The notes under the pieces are model-generated. The model searched no databases. It worked only from the letters and a program-made list of their open reading frames with translations, and was not told where the DNA came from. A stretch of 15,762 nt of DNA from NCBI GenBank assembly GCA_000435195.1, contig FR880196.1, positions 17,261 to 33,022 on the forward strand, in the 5' to 3' direction. Shown here piece by piece: positions 6,443-13,573 of this stretch (positions are counted from its first letter, which is position 1; every line of letters begins with the position of its first letter). Both the position numbers and the translations under genes were made by a program. This DNA comes from Clostridium sp. CAG:169 (GTDB taxonomy: Bacteria > Bacillota > Clostridia > Oscillospirales > Ruminococcaceae).

Positions 6443-8371
6443 ATGAAATGCAGTCATTGCGGCAGAGAGATTTCTGCCGAGCAACTGGAAGAAAATAAAG
6501 GGCTTTGTCCGCACTGCGGCAAGCAGCCGGACGAGCAGCTAACCGGGCAACAGCCGCAGGAACAGCCGGAGCCAAACGAGAACGGGGATGCCCAACAGGA
6601 ACAGCCACAAAAGCCGGTGAAAAAGCGCAGCCCACTGCCGTTTGTACTGGGTGCAATCGTGCTGGCAGCGGCAGCAGCGGCGGTCATCTGGCTGGCAGCA
6701 GGCGGCTCGCAGCAGACAGTCACCGCACAGGACCACAAAAATCCGACCGTGTTAGCCTACACCAGCGATGATGCCATCGGCTTTGCGAAAGGCGAAAAGA
6801 TGATCGGGATGTATCTCAACGAGGCGCAGGATGAGGAGCAGCACCGGCAGGTTGCCAACGGACTGTCGCTGGCATCCCCTTACATCGGCAGCAAAAACTA
6901 TGTGGAGCTGGACAACGGCGATGTGGTCTACCTGCCGATGACCTTTGAAACCACCGCAGAGATGGTGGGCGATTTGCGTGTGAAAAAGACGTCCGGCGAG
7001 GAGGAAATCCTGGACAAGGCTGCAAACCTAATCTATTGCAGCAACGGTCTGGCAGTTTACTACAACAAGCTGGACGAGGACGGAAAGCTGCAGCAAATTC
7101 GTTACAAGGACGGTCAGCTTAGCCCGATGTCGGAGGTGGCAGGGCAGGAGAACATCGTAGCGGTCAAAGCCTCTGCGGACGACACTCTGTTGCAGGTGCT
7201 CCAGTTGGACGATGAACGCAACACCATCGGCGGCGGCTACCTGTACAACGGTCAGCTGCACCTGCTGGACAGCGAATACACTGTCTACAATATTTCCTCC
7301 AAAACCAAAGATGTCTTTGCCATCAAGATGGATGGCGAGGACGGTCTGGTGGAGCTGTACCGGGTCAGCAATCTGGAAACCGGCGAGCTGGAAAAGCTGG
7401 GAGGCAAAATCAGTGAAGCAATGCTGTACGGCGACGGTTCGGTGAGCTTTGTAGGCGACTGCGACCTTGCTTCCAACAAATATAACCCAATCGGCAGCCT
7501 GTATCTGTATGACCCAGCCACCGGTGCAGTCGAAAAGATGGCGGACAATGTAGCCGCTGTGCTGGAATCGACCGTCCGTTCGAGCGGCTGGCTCAATGAG
7601 AATGCCAAAGAGCTTGCCACCGGCGAGATGATGGGCAGCTCGGAGGAGGAAGACACCCTGTATGCAGGACAACTGCATTATATCGACGGACAGGGCAACC
7701 TGTGCGTGGTGGCAAAGGGCAGCGCAACAGTAGGGGACAGCGGTTTGCAGGGTTTTACCATCTTTGAGAATTTTTACAGTGTGAACGGCTATGCCATCAA
7801 TTATGATATTGACTTTGCCAGCGCCACCGACAAGGCGCTTTATTGGAGTCTGGGCGACCAGCTCTACCGTTATCAGTTGGGCAGCATGCAGTCCCCACAG
7901 GTGCTGCCGCTGGACGAATCGCTGGAGGATAAGGCGGGCAACGATGCACAGGTGGGCTATTTTGTCACCGGCAGCGGGGATGTCGTCGAGGAAACCGAGC
8001 AGAAGCTGGTGCTCAAAAACTTTGATGATGAAAGCAGCATCACCATTCTGGAAAATGTCGGTCAGCTCAATCTGATTGGCATGGACAACGATGGAGAGAA
8101 TATCTATTTCATTTCGGAGGACAACAGCCTGTATGCAAAATCGCTGACCAGCCGCTCCAATCCAAAGCGCATTGCATCGGATGTGACACAGGCGGTTGCA
8201 ACCAGCCATGGGCTGTATTTCCTGCAAAAATCGCAGCAGCCGGTGGTAGGTCAATCCGGCGAGGAGCAGGAGGAGCAGACCGACCTGATGTTCCTGCAAT
8301 ATGGTCAGAAGAAGGCAAGCTGTCTGTTGGAGGATGTCAACAGCATTTCCACCATCTATCTGGCAGAATAA
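6443..8371 (+). CDS. Membrane protein: N-terminal zinc ribbon, one TM helix, large outer propeller-like domain
   Basis: I do not recognise a named family for the full 642-residue protein. The N-terminus has two CxxC knuckles (C3/C6 and C22/C25, with HCGRE and PHCGK contexts) typical of a structural zinc ribbon. A Gln/Pro/Glu-rich linker (about 31-60) and a basic stop (KKRS) follow, then one transmembrane helix (about 66-87, Ala-rich). The remaining 550 residues are predicted outside the membrane. They contain repeated short beta-strand patterns, such as 'SLYLYDPATGAVEKM', 'ALYWSLGDQLYRYQLG' and 'NIYFISEDNSLYAKSL', suggesting a beta-propeller of WD40/TolB/DUF5050 kind. The ATG at 6443 places the zinc ribbon at the N-terminus; AGGAAAGG (6421-6428) lies 14 nt upstream, a little far. 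The upstream in-frame ATG at 6392 and GTG at 6428 fit less well. It is transcribed divergently from the rpoN-like gene. No catalytic motif was seen; a sensory or envelope role is inference. Confidence 0.75.
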   Translation: MKCSHCGREISAEQLEENKGLCPHCGKQPDEQLTGQQPQEQPEPNENGDAQQEQPQKPVKKRSPLPFVLGAIVLAAAAAAVIWLAAGGSQQTVTAQDHKNPTVLAYTSDDAIGFAKGEKMIGMYLNEAQDEEQHRQVANGLSLASPYIGSKNYVELDNGDVVYLPMTFETTAEMVGDLRVKKTSGEEEILDKAANLIYCSNGLAVYYNKLDEDGKLQQIRYKDGQLSPMSEVAGQENIVAVKASADDTLLQVLQLDDERNTIGGGYLYNGQLHLLDSEYTVYNISSKTKDVFAIKMDGEDGLVELYRVSNLETGELEKLGGKISEAMLYGDGSVSFVGDCDLASNKYNPIGSLYLYDPATGAVEKMADNVAAVLESTVRSSGWLNENAKELATGEMMGSSEEEDTLYAGQLHYIDGQGNLCVVAKGSATVGDSGLQGFTIFENFYSVNGYAINYDIDFASATDKALYWSLGDQLYRYQLGSMQSPQVLPLDESLEDKAGNDAQVGYFVTGSGDVVEETEQKLVLKNFDDESSITILENVGQLNLIGMDNDGENIYFISEDNSLYAKSLTSRSNPKRIASDVTQAVATSHGLYFLQKSQQPVVGQSGEEQEEQTDLMFLQYGQKKASCLLEDVNSISTIYLAE

Positions 8372-8391
8372 GAAAATCGGACAGGATAAGC

Positions 8392-8427
8392 AAAAGCCTT
8401 CGCTGCGTGTAGGAGCGAAGGCTTTTT
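8392..8427 (+). terminator. Intrinsic terminator after the zinc-ribbon membrane protein gene
   Basis: AAAAGCCTTCGCT (8392-8404) pairs perfectly with AGCGAAGGCTTTT (8414-8426) across a 9-nt loop, ending in T5. It closes only 22 bp before the hemW start codon, so hemW either has a promoter inside the upstream gene or depends on readthrough. Confidence 0.9.
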
Positions 8428-8449
8428 GATTTGGCAAGGAGGGTATGTT

Positions 8450-9568
8450 ATGTCGAACCCAATCGGGATTTATCTTCACATCCCGTTTTGTATAAGCAAG
8501 TGCCCGTACTGTGATTTTTACTCGCTGCCCTACTGTGAGCAGAACGCACAGCAGTATGTCGGCGCCTTGCTGCACGCGCTGGACACCGCTCCCGGAAAGG
8601 GACGAGAGGTGGACAGCATCTACTTTGGCGGCGGGACACCGGTGCTGATGGGTGGTGCGTTGCTGGAAATTTTGCAGGGAGTGTACCGAAACTTTTCGGT
8701 GCAGCCGGACTGCGAAGTGACACTGGAGGCGAACCCGGCGGCGATGACCCTGCAAACTCTGCGGCAGCTGCACGGGGGAGGATTCAACCGCATCTCGATG
8801 GGGGTGCAGTCGGCATCGGACCGGGAGTTGCAAACTTTGGGGCGGCGGCACAGCTTTGAGCAGGCGGTGCAGAGCGTGCAGATGGCGCAGCAGGCGGGTT
8901 TTGAAAACGTATCGGTCGATTTGATGCTGGGGACACCGGGACAGGGACGGCAGTCGGTGGAGCATTTTGTCAGCACCTTTGCACAGCTGGGCGTGCAGCA
9001 CATCTCCGGCTATCTGCTAAAGATAGAGCCGGGAACGGCATTTGCCAAAAATCAAATCGAGCTGCTTTGTCCCGACGAGGACCAGAGCGCACAACTGTAT
9101 TTGGATACGGTCGAACTGATGGAGCGGCATGGATTTTTGCAGTATGAGATTTCCAATTTTGCCCTTCCCGGGCGGGAAAGCCGCCACAACCTGAAATACT
9201 GGCGGTGTCAGGAATATCTGGGAGTGGGACCGGCAGCACATTCCTTTTTGGATGGCAGGCGGTTTTACTTTCCGCGTGACCTTGCAGGATTTGTCAACGC
9301 ATCCGACCCGTGGGAACAGGTGGTGCAGGACGGCGGCGGCGGAGATGCGCAGGAGCAGCTGATGATGCGCCTGCGCCTGCGGGAGGGCATCGACCTTGGG
9401 TGGTTTGCCCGCAGCTTTTCGCTGGAGCTGGAGCCGATGTACAAAAGGGCACAGTTTTTGCAAAAGCACGGGCTGCTCGAGCTGCAAAAGGGCAGGCTCT
9501 TTTTGACCCCGCAGGGCTTTTTGCTCTCCAACAGCGTCATCAGCGACCTGCTGGCAGAAATCTTTTAG
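8450..9568 (+). CDS. hemW: HemW-type radical SAM protein (former coproporphyrinogen III oxidase-like)
   Basis: Cytosolic radical S-adenosylmethionine protein. Members of this family were long annotated as oxygen-independent coproporphyrinogen III oxidase but are now regarded as haem-binding chaperones (HemW). The 372-residue protein carries CxxxCxxC at 14, 18 and 21 (CISKCPYCDF) for the 4Fe-4S cluster. Other motifs are the YFGGGTP SAM-binding loop near 65-70, EANP, and HNLKYW, the HNxxYW motif that marks HemW rather than HemN; it leads into GVGPAAHSF. The length is normal. The ATG at 8450 is set by AAGGAGGG (8436-8443) 6 nt upstream. In many Firmicutes hemW sits beside lepA and hrcA; neither is here. 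No haem-biosynthesis gene is near, which agrees with a trafficking role but does not prove it. Confidence 0.92.
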   Translation: MSNPIGIYLHIPFCISKCPYCDFYSLPYCEQNAQQYVGALLHALDTAPGKGREVDSIYFGGGTPVLMGGALLEILQGVYRNFSVQPDCEVTLEANPAAMTLQTLRQLHGGGFNRISMGVQSASDRELQTLGRRHSFEQAVQSVQMAQQAGFENVSVDLMLGTPGQGRQSVEHFVSTFAQLGVQHISGYLLKIEPGTAFAKNQIELLCPDEDQSAQLYLDTVELMERHGFLQYEISNFALPGRESRHNLKYWRCQEYLGVGPAAHSFLDGRRFYFPRDLAGFVNASDPWEQVVQDGGGGDAQEQLMMRLRLREGIDLGWFARSFSLELEPMYKRAQFLQKHGLLELQKGRLFLTPQGFLLSNSVISDLLAEIF

Positions 9569-9587
9569 GCAAGACCGAACAAAAACT

Positions 9588-9621
9588 TTGCACAACTTTT
9601 AACCGCTTGACACTTGTGCAA
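9588..9621. promoter_or_regulatory. Inverted repeat overlapping the dehydrogenase promoter (possible operator)
   Basis: TTGCACAA (9588-9595) and TTGTGCAA (9614-9621) form perfect 8-bp arms 18 bp apart. The second arm contains the -35 box of the downstream promoter. No T-run follows, so a terminator is unlikely. The placement suits a dimeric repressor; the regulator is unknown. Confidence 0.45.
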
Positions 9622-9642
9622 TATGGTTAATTGTGATAGAAT
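9614..9642 (+). promoter_or_regulatory. Probable promoter of the D-2-hydroxyacid dehydrogenase
   Basis: TTGTGC (9614-9619), a 17-bp spacer, then TAGAAT (9637-9642) with TG at 9634-9635, giving an extended -10. A perfect TTGACA at 9607-9612 is 24 bp from this -10 and has no good -10 of its own. Confidence 0.55.
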
Positions 9643-9681
9643 AAATGCAAACCTATGATATGGCGGAGGAGGAATGCTTTT

Positions 9682-10644
9682 ATGAAAATTCTGGTTCTGG
9701 ATGGATTTGCATTGAATCCGGGCGATTTGAGCTGGCAGGGAATCAGGGAGCTGGGAACGCTGGTCGTGTATGACCGTACTGAGCCCATCAGACTGCTCAA
9801 CCGCATCGGCGATGCACAGGTTATTTTGGTCAATAAATGTCCGATTTCCAGAGAGACCATTGAGGCGTGCCCAAACCTCAAGCTGATTTGTGTGACAGCG
9901 ACCGGCTACAATACCATCGACCTGGAGGCGGCAAAGGAGCATGGGGTGCTGGTGTGCAACGTTCCGACCTACGCCACCGAATCGGTCACCCAGCACGTGT
10001 TTGCGATGCTGCTGGCGGTGACCAACCGTATTTCGGAGCATGTGCAGTCGGTCAAAGCGGGTGACTGGCAGAAGGCACCTGATTTTTCCTACTGGAAGAC
10101 ACCTATCACCGAGATTGCTGGCATGACGATGGGCATTATTGGGACTGGACGCATCGGTATGAGCGTAGCCAAGGTGGCAAAGGCGTTTGGAATGCAGGTG
10201 CTGTGCTACAACGGCAACCACCCGCACCCGGAGGAAGAGGACGATCAGCTGCACTTTGTTTCCCGTGAGGAGCTTTTGGCAAATGCAGATGTTATCTCAC
10301 TGCACTGCCCGTTGACAGAAGAAACCGACCAGATGATTTGCAAGGACAGCATTGCTAAGATGAAGCAGGGGGTCATCATCATCAACACCGCTCGCGGCAG
10401 GATCATCAATGACCTTGACCTTGCCAATGCGCTGGCAAGCGGCAAGGTGGGCTATGCCTGCATCGATGTGCTGGAGGAAGAGCCGCCGGTTCACAATTCT
10501 CCGCTGATTGAGCAGCCGCACTGTCTGGTGACACCGCACATCGCGTGGGCTCCTTTGCAGGCGCGCAAACGCTGTATGCAGATTGTCGAGGACAACATCC
10601 GCGCATTCCAGCAGGGACATCCGCAGAATGTGGTCAATCCGTAA
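9682..10644 (+). CDS. D-2-hydroxyacid dehydrogenase, glycerate dehydrogenase-like
   Basis: Cytosolic NAD(P)-dependent enzyme that interconverts a 2-keto acid and its D-2-hydroxy acid. The closest family look is glycerate dehydrogenase/hydroxypyruvate reductase. The 320-residue chain starts with MKILVLDGFALNPGDLSW, an N-terminus typical of that subgroup. The nucleotide-binding loop is GIIGTGRIG (151-159). The catalytic triad positions are Arg238 (NTARGR), Glu267 (LEEEP) and His286 (TPHIAWAP). His-Ile-Ala-Trp after the proline is common in hydroxypyruvate reductases; lactate or phenylpyruvate activity cannot be excluded. The ATG at 9682 follows GGAGGAGG (9665-9672) by 9 nt. It has its own promoter and an inverted repeat upstream, and ends at a two-way terminator, so it is probably transcribed alone. 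Family certain; substrate uncertain. Confidence 0.88.
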   Translation: MKILVLDGFALNPGDLSWQGIRELGTLVVYDRTEPIRLLNRIGDAQVILVNKCPISRETIEACPNLKLICVTATGYNTIDLEAAKEHGVLVCNVPTYATESVTQHVFAMLLAVTNRISEHVQSVKAGDWQKAPDFSYWKTPITEIAGMTMGIIGTGRIGMSVAKVAKAFGMQVLCYNGNHPHPEEEDDQLHFVSREELLANADVISLHCPLTEETDQMICKDSIAKMKQGVIIINTARGRIINDLDLANALASGKVGYACIDVLEEEPPVHNSPLIEQPHCLVTPHIAWAPLQARKRCMQIVEDNIRAFQQGHPQNVVNP

Positions 10645-10652
10645 ATACAATA

Positions 10653-10687
10653 AAAAGGCACAGCAGAAATTTTCTGCTGTGCCTTTT
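10653..10687. terminator. Two-way intrinsic terminator between dehydrogenase and DUF1667 gene
   Basis: AAAAGGCACAGCAGAA (10653-10668) pairs perfectly with 10672-10687, with A/T tracts on both outer sides. It serves the forward dehydrogenase and the reverse dacF-DUF1667 operon. Confidence 0.92.
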
Positions 10688-10718
10688 CTTGTAGCGTTTG
10701 CAAAAGGATTCTTTGCCG

Positions 10719-11081
10719 TCAGGAAAGATGCTCGAGGGCGTCGCTGTCGATGACGACATCGGTTTCCAGCCCCAGCGGATGATGCAGCAGCACTTCGCCG
10801 CGCGCCATCGGGCGGGTAATCTTCTCCTTTTTGATGAGGCGAATCAGGCGAAAAACCAGCTCGGTGGGGACGATGGAGGTGGTTTTGACCTCGACGCTGG
10901 GGACCTGCTCAAAGCAGGTGGAAGCGTGATAGGTCACAATCTTGCTTTTGCCCTCCAGTTCTTCGCGGGCGTGCAGCTCTCCGCGGGCGCATTTGTTTCC
11001 TTGAACCAGGATGTCGCTGCCGTTTTGTTCGACGGTCAGCAGACAGCGGTTTTTACAGACCGGACAGGTCATCTGTACCAT
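10719..11081 (-). CDS. DUF1667 (COG3862) cysteine-rich protein
   Basis: Small cytosolic protein of 120 residues belonging to DUF1667, a family of unknown biochemical role. Members often lie beside anaerobic glycerol-3-phosphate dehydrogenase (glpABC) or related FAD oxidoreductases, where they may carry a metal or FeS centre. Visible signature: C6, C9 and C13 (TCPVCKNRC) followed by GNKCARG with C31. The C-terminal block (KKEKITRPMARGEVLLHHPLG, 83-103, then LETDVV) fits the family's end. The usual CPxGC has Arg in place of Gly (CKNRC). The ATG at 11081 follows AAGGAGAG (11091-11098) by 9 nt. It lies 39 bp after the carboxypeptidase gene on the same strand, so it is probably the second gene of that operon. 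No glp genes are in the window. Confidence 0.85.
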   Translation of the reverse strand: MVQMTCPVCKNRCLLTVEQNGSDILVQGNKCARGELHAREELEGKSKIVTYHASTCFEQVPSVEVKTTSIVPTELVFRLIRLIKKEKITRPMARGEVLLHHPLGLETDVVIDSDALEHLS

Positions 11082-11120
11082 AGTGGGATACTCTCCTTAT
11101 TGTGCGATTTGGTTTGCCTT

Positions 11121-12647
11121 TTACAGGTAGCGGCGGCGGTTGACGCGGCGGTATTTCTTGCGCCGCTTGTTCTGGATGATGTTGATGATGATGGCAAACA
11201 ATACGACCAGCACCACAAACAGGAAGGCAAAGCGGAACCAGAAGTTCTGGAAAAACTGGCTGATTTTGTCCATCAGCACCAGCATCGGGCTTTCCTCTAC
11301 GCTTTCAGCAGCAATCAGGTCGACCGAGCCCAGCTCGCTGCCGTACAAAATGAGCTTGAGGGTACCCATCTTGGCCCCCTTTTCAATCGGTGCGGTGACA
11401 TAGTCATTTTCACCGATGCGCTCGCCGTTGTTGTTATAGGCGATGCGGCGGACGTTGGTGACATCGATGTTGTTGGGAATCAAAGCGGAGAAGGTCTGTG
11501 CGCTGACCAACTGTAGGTGGTTTTTGCCGTCCTTGGCAAGGCGGACGTTGTTGATGCTGCTGACCTTGTCCCCTTTTTCCACGATGGTCTTTGCCTTGTA
11601 GGTGTCGAACACCCAGTCATAAAATTTTGCCGTCAGGACAAACGCCTGGTTTGGGGTGACATATCCGCCGGCTCCATCCAGATAGGGTGCACCCATCAGC
11701 ACCAGCAGGTATTCGTAGCCGTCCTTCTGCGCGGTGGTGATTAAGCATCTGCCCGCTTCCTCCAGGGTGCCGGTCTTGACACCGGTGATCTGCGGATAGT
11801 AAAAGCCCGAGCCTTCCACAATCATCTTGTTGGTCGAATCCCAGTGCAGGTTTTCCTGCTTGTTGGTCGGACCGGTGTCATAGCTTGGGGTGGACACAAT
11901 CTTGCGGAAGGTTTCGTTTTGCAGGGCGTACTTGGTAATTAGGTACATATCATAGGCGGTGGAGTAGTGATTTTCGTTGAACAGACCGTTGGAGTTGACA
12001 AAGTTGGTGCCGGTGCAGCCAAGCTCCCGGGCTTTGTCGTTCATCATCTGCGCGAATTTTTCCAGTGAGCCGTCACCCATCTCATAGGCGAGCATGACGG
12101 CAGCCTCGTTGGCAGAGGGCAGCATGATGGCGTACAGCAGCTGTTCGACGGTCAGCGTTTCATTGAGCACAATGCCGCCGGTCGAAATACCGCCGCCGTA
12201 GGAAACGTTGATTTCATAAACATAGTTTTGCAGCTCGGCAGTGAAGGTCAGCTCCTGGCTCAGGTCGGGAAAATGCTCGAGGGTGAGGATGGCGGTCATA
12301 ATCTTGGTCAGCGATGCGGGATATTTTTGCACATCGGCGTTGCGGGAATGGATGAGGGTATCGGTGGTCAGCTCCACCATATAGACCGCCAGATTCTGCA
12401 TCAGCGGGTCGCTTTCGTCGATAAAGGGCACTGTGCCCTGTGAAACATCCAGCTTTTGTGCACCGGTGGCATAGTCGCTGTCGATGGCAGGTGTGCTTGG
12501 AGTGGTGTCGCTGTCGCTTTGTTCAGGCTGCTTTTGTTCAACCTGCGCCTGGGCGGAAAACAGGTCGCCCAGAGGAGCCGCTGCGCTTTGGAGGGCAAAG
12601 GAGCCTACCATCAAACAGCAGAGCAGCAGGGCGGTCAATCGTTTCAT
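11121..12647 (-). CDS. D-alanyl-D-alanine carboxypeptidase, DacF/PBP5-like (peptidase S11)
   Basis: Low-molecular-mass penicillin-binding protein that removes the terminal D-Ala from peptidoglycan pentapeptides outside the cell. The 508-residue product begins with a signal peptide (MKRLTALLLCCLMVGSFALQ, then SAAA). A Gln/Ser/Thr-rich linker follows. The catalytic domain has all three active-site motifs: S112-L-T-K115, S178-A-N180 and K291-T-G293. A PBP5-C-like beta domain comes next. At the end is a strong transmembrane helix (about 465-488) with an Arg/Lys-rich cytoplasmic tail. PBP5-type enzymes often end in an amphipathic helix, so the true membrane span and basic tail are slightly unusual. 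The ATG at 12647, not the TTG at 12650, is preferred; AAAGGAAG lies 8 nt upstream. Transcribed from the 12728-12756 promoter with DUF1667 downstream. Confidence 0.93.
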   Translation of the reverse strand: MKRLTALLLCCLMVGSFALQSAAAPLGDLFSAQAQVEQKQPEQSDSDTTPSTPAIDSDYATGAQKLDVSQGTVPFIDESDPLMQNLAVYMVELTTDTLIHSRNADVQKYPASLTKIMTAILTLEHFPDLSQELTFTAELQNYVYEINVSYGGGISTGGIVLNETLTVEQLLYAIMLPSANEAAVMLAYEMGDGSLEKFAQMMNDKARELGCTGTNFVNSNGLFNENHYSTAYDMYLITKYALQNETFRKIVSTPSYDTGPTNKQENLHWDSTNKMIVEGSGFYYPQITGVKTGTLEEAGRCLITTAQKDGYEYLLVLMGAPYLDGAGGYVTPNQAFVLTAKFYDWVFDTYKAKTIVEKGDKVSSINNVRLAKDGKNHLQLVSAQTFSALIPNNIDVTNVRRIAYNNNGERIGENDYVTAPIEKGAKMGTLKLILYGSELGSVDLIAAESVEESPMLVLMDKISQFFQNFWFRFAFLFVVLVVLFAIIINIIQNKRRKKYRRVNRRRYL

Positions 12648-12727
12648 CAAGTCATCTTCCTTTCTGGTCCGTTTGGGGAATGTATCGTTTTCTATCGTTT
12701 ATGTAAAAAGAAAATAAGAACAATTCC

Positions 12728-12756
12728 ATTATAATATATCCTCTGGGATTTGTAAA
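12728..12756 (-). promoter_or_regulatory. Strong sigma-A promoter of dacF-DUF1667
   Basis: On the reverse strand, TTTACA (12756-12751), exactly 17 bp, then TATAAT (12733-12728): five of six and six of six matches to consensus. It gives a leader of about 75 nt. Confidence 0.8.
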
Positions 12757-12815
12757 ATCATTTTCCACACCAAAAAAATTTGCCGGTATTATTCATTTTC
12801 AGTTCATATTCCTTC

Positions 12816-12844
12816 TGGAAAAAAGAGGTGCTGTGTGGTAAGAT
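12816..12844 (+). promoter_or_regulatory. Possible promoter of the phosphoesterase operon
   Basis: TGGAAA (12816-12821), a 17-bp spacer and TAAGAT (12839-12844) preceded by TGG, an extended -10. It lies 28 bp before the ATG at 12872. Matches are moderate. Confidence 0.4.
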
Positions 12845-12871
12845 AAGATAGAATTGACAGGGGGAATCAGG

Positions 12872-13540
12872 ATGATTTATCTGACGGGAGATCTGCACGG
12901 CGATTTTGAGCGATTTCGCTCCAAAGAGATGAAGAAGCTCAAAAAGGGGGACACCCTGATCGTCTGCGGAGATTTCGGTTTTGTATGGGACGGCTCGAAG
13001 AAGGAGCAGTCGATTCTCAAAAAGCTGGGAAAGAGCAAATATCAAATCCTTTTTATCGAAGGAACGCACGATAATCTCGACCTGCTCTCGCAGTATCCGC
13101 AGGAGGAATGGAACGGCGGCAAGGTGCGCAGAATCAGCGGTTCGCTGCTCAAGCTGGAGCGCGGAGAGGTGTTTGAGCTGGAGGGCAAGCGCTTTTTTGC
13201 CTTTGGCGGAGGCGAAAGCCCGGAGATGGAGCTGCGCGCAGCCGACGGGACCTGGTGGCAGCAGGAGCTGCCCAGCGTCGAGGAGGTGCAGCGGGCAAAG
13301 GAAAAGCTGGCAGCCTGCCAGAATCGGGTCGATTTTATCGTGACCCACGAGTGCAGCTCGAAGGTACGCCACTTTATCGAAATGGATGAGGAGCACAGCA
13401 ACCTGATGACCTACTTTTTTGACGAGGTGGGGGAGAAGGTGCAGTTTGACCGCTGGTATTTTGGCTGCTACCACATGGACAAGGTGATTCCACCGCGTTA
13501 TCATGCGTTATTTTCCAAGGTAGTGGCACTGGAAGGGTAG
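12872..13540 (+). CDS. Calcineurin-like metallophosphoesterase with altered metal-site motifs
   Basis: A 222-residue cytosolic protein of the calcineurin-like phosphoesterase superfamily, a subgroup common in gut Firmicutes with unknown substrate. Motif order is normal: D7-x-H9 (TGDLHGDF), GDF with D34, then E-G-T65-H-D-N, VTHE with H159, and G-C199-Y-H201. The family pattern has GNH[E/D] for the third motif and GHxH for the last. Here Asn is Thr65 and the first His is Cys199, so one ligand from each metal site may be missing or replaced. NGGKV and WWxxELPS blocks support the subgroup. The ATG at 12872 follows AGGGGG by about 7 nt. It is the first gene of a three-gene forward run. It could be a weak or differently metallated hydrolase, or a binding protein. 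Confidence 0.85.
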   Translation: MIYLTGDLHGDFERFRSKEMKKLKKGDTLIVCGDFGFVWDGSKKEQSILKKLGKSKYQILFIEGTHDNLDLLSQYPQEEWNGGKVRRISGSLLKLERGEVFELEGKRFFAFGGGESPEMELRAADGTWWQQELPSVEEVQRAKEKLAACQNRVDFIVTHECSSKVRHFIEMDEEHSNLMTYFFDEVGEKVQFDRWYFGCYHMDKVIPPRYHALFSKVVALEG

Positions 13541-13573
13541 ATGATGGTGTTGGACAGAGGAAAGGATTGTGCC

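Noticed and set aside
7028..9001. Long open frame (657 codons) on the reverse strand opposite the propeller protein and hemW
   Set aside because: It spans two well-supported forward genes and a terminator, has no ribosome-binding site, and is His/Gln/Leu-rich without motifs.
9607..9612. Perfect TTGACA as the -35 of the dehydrogenase promoter
   Set aside because: The only good -10 (TAGAAT, 9637-9642) is 24 bp away. TTGTGC at 9614-9619 gives the proper 17-bp spacing.
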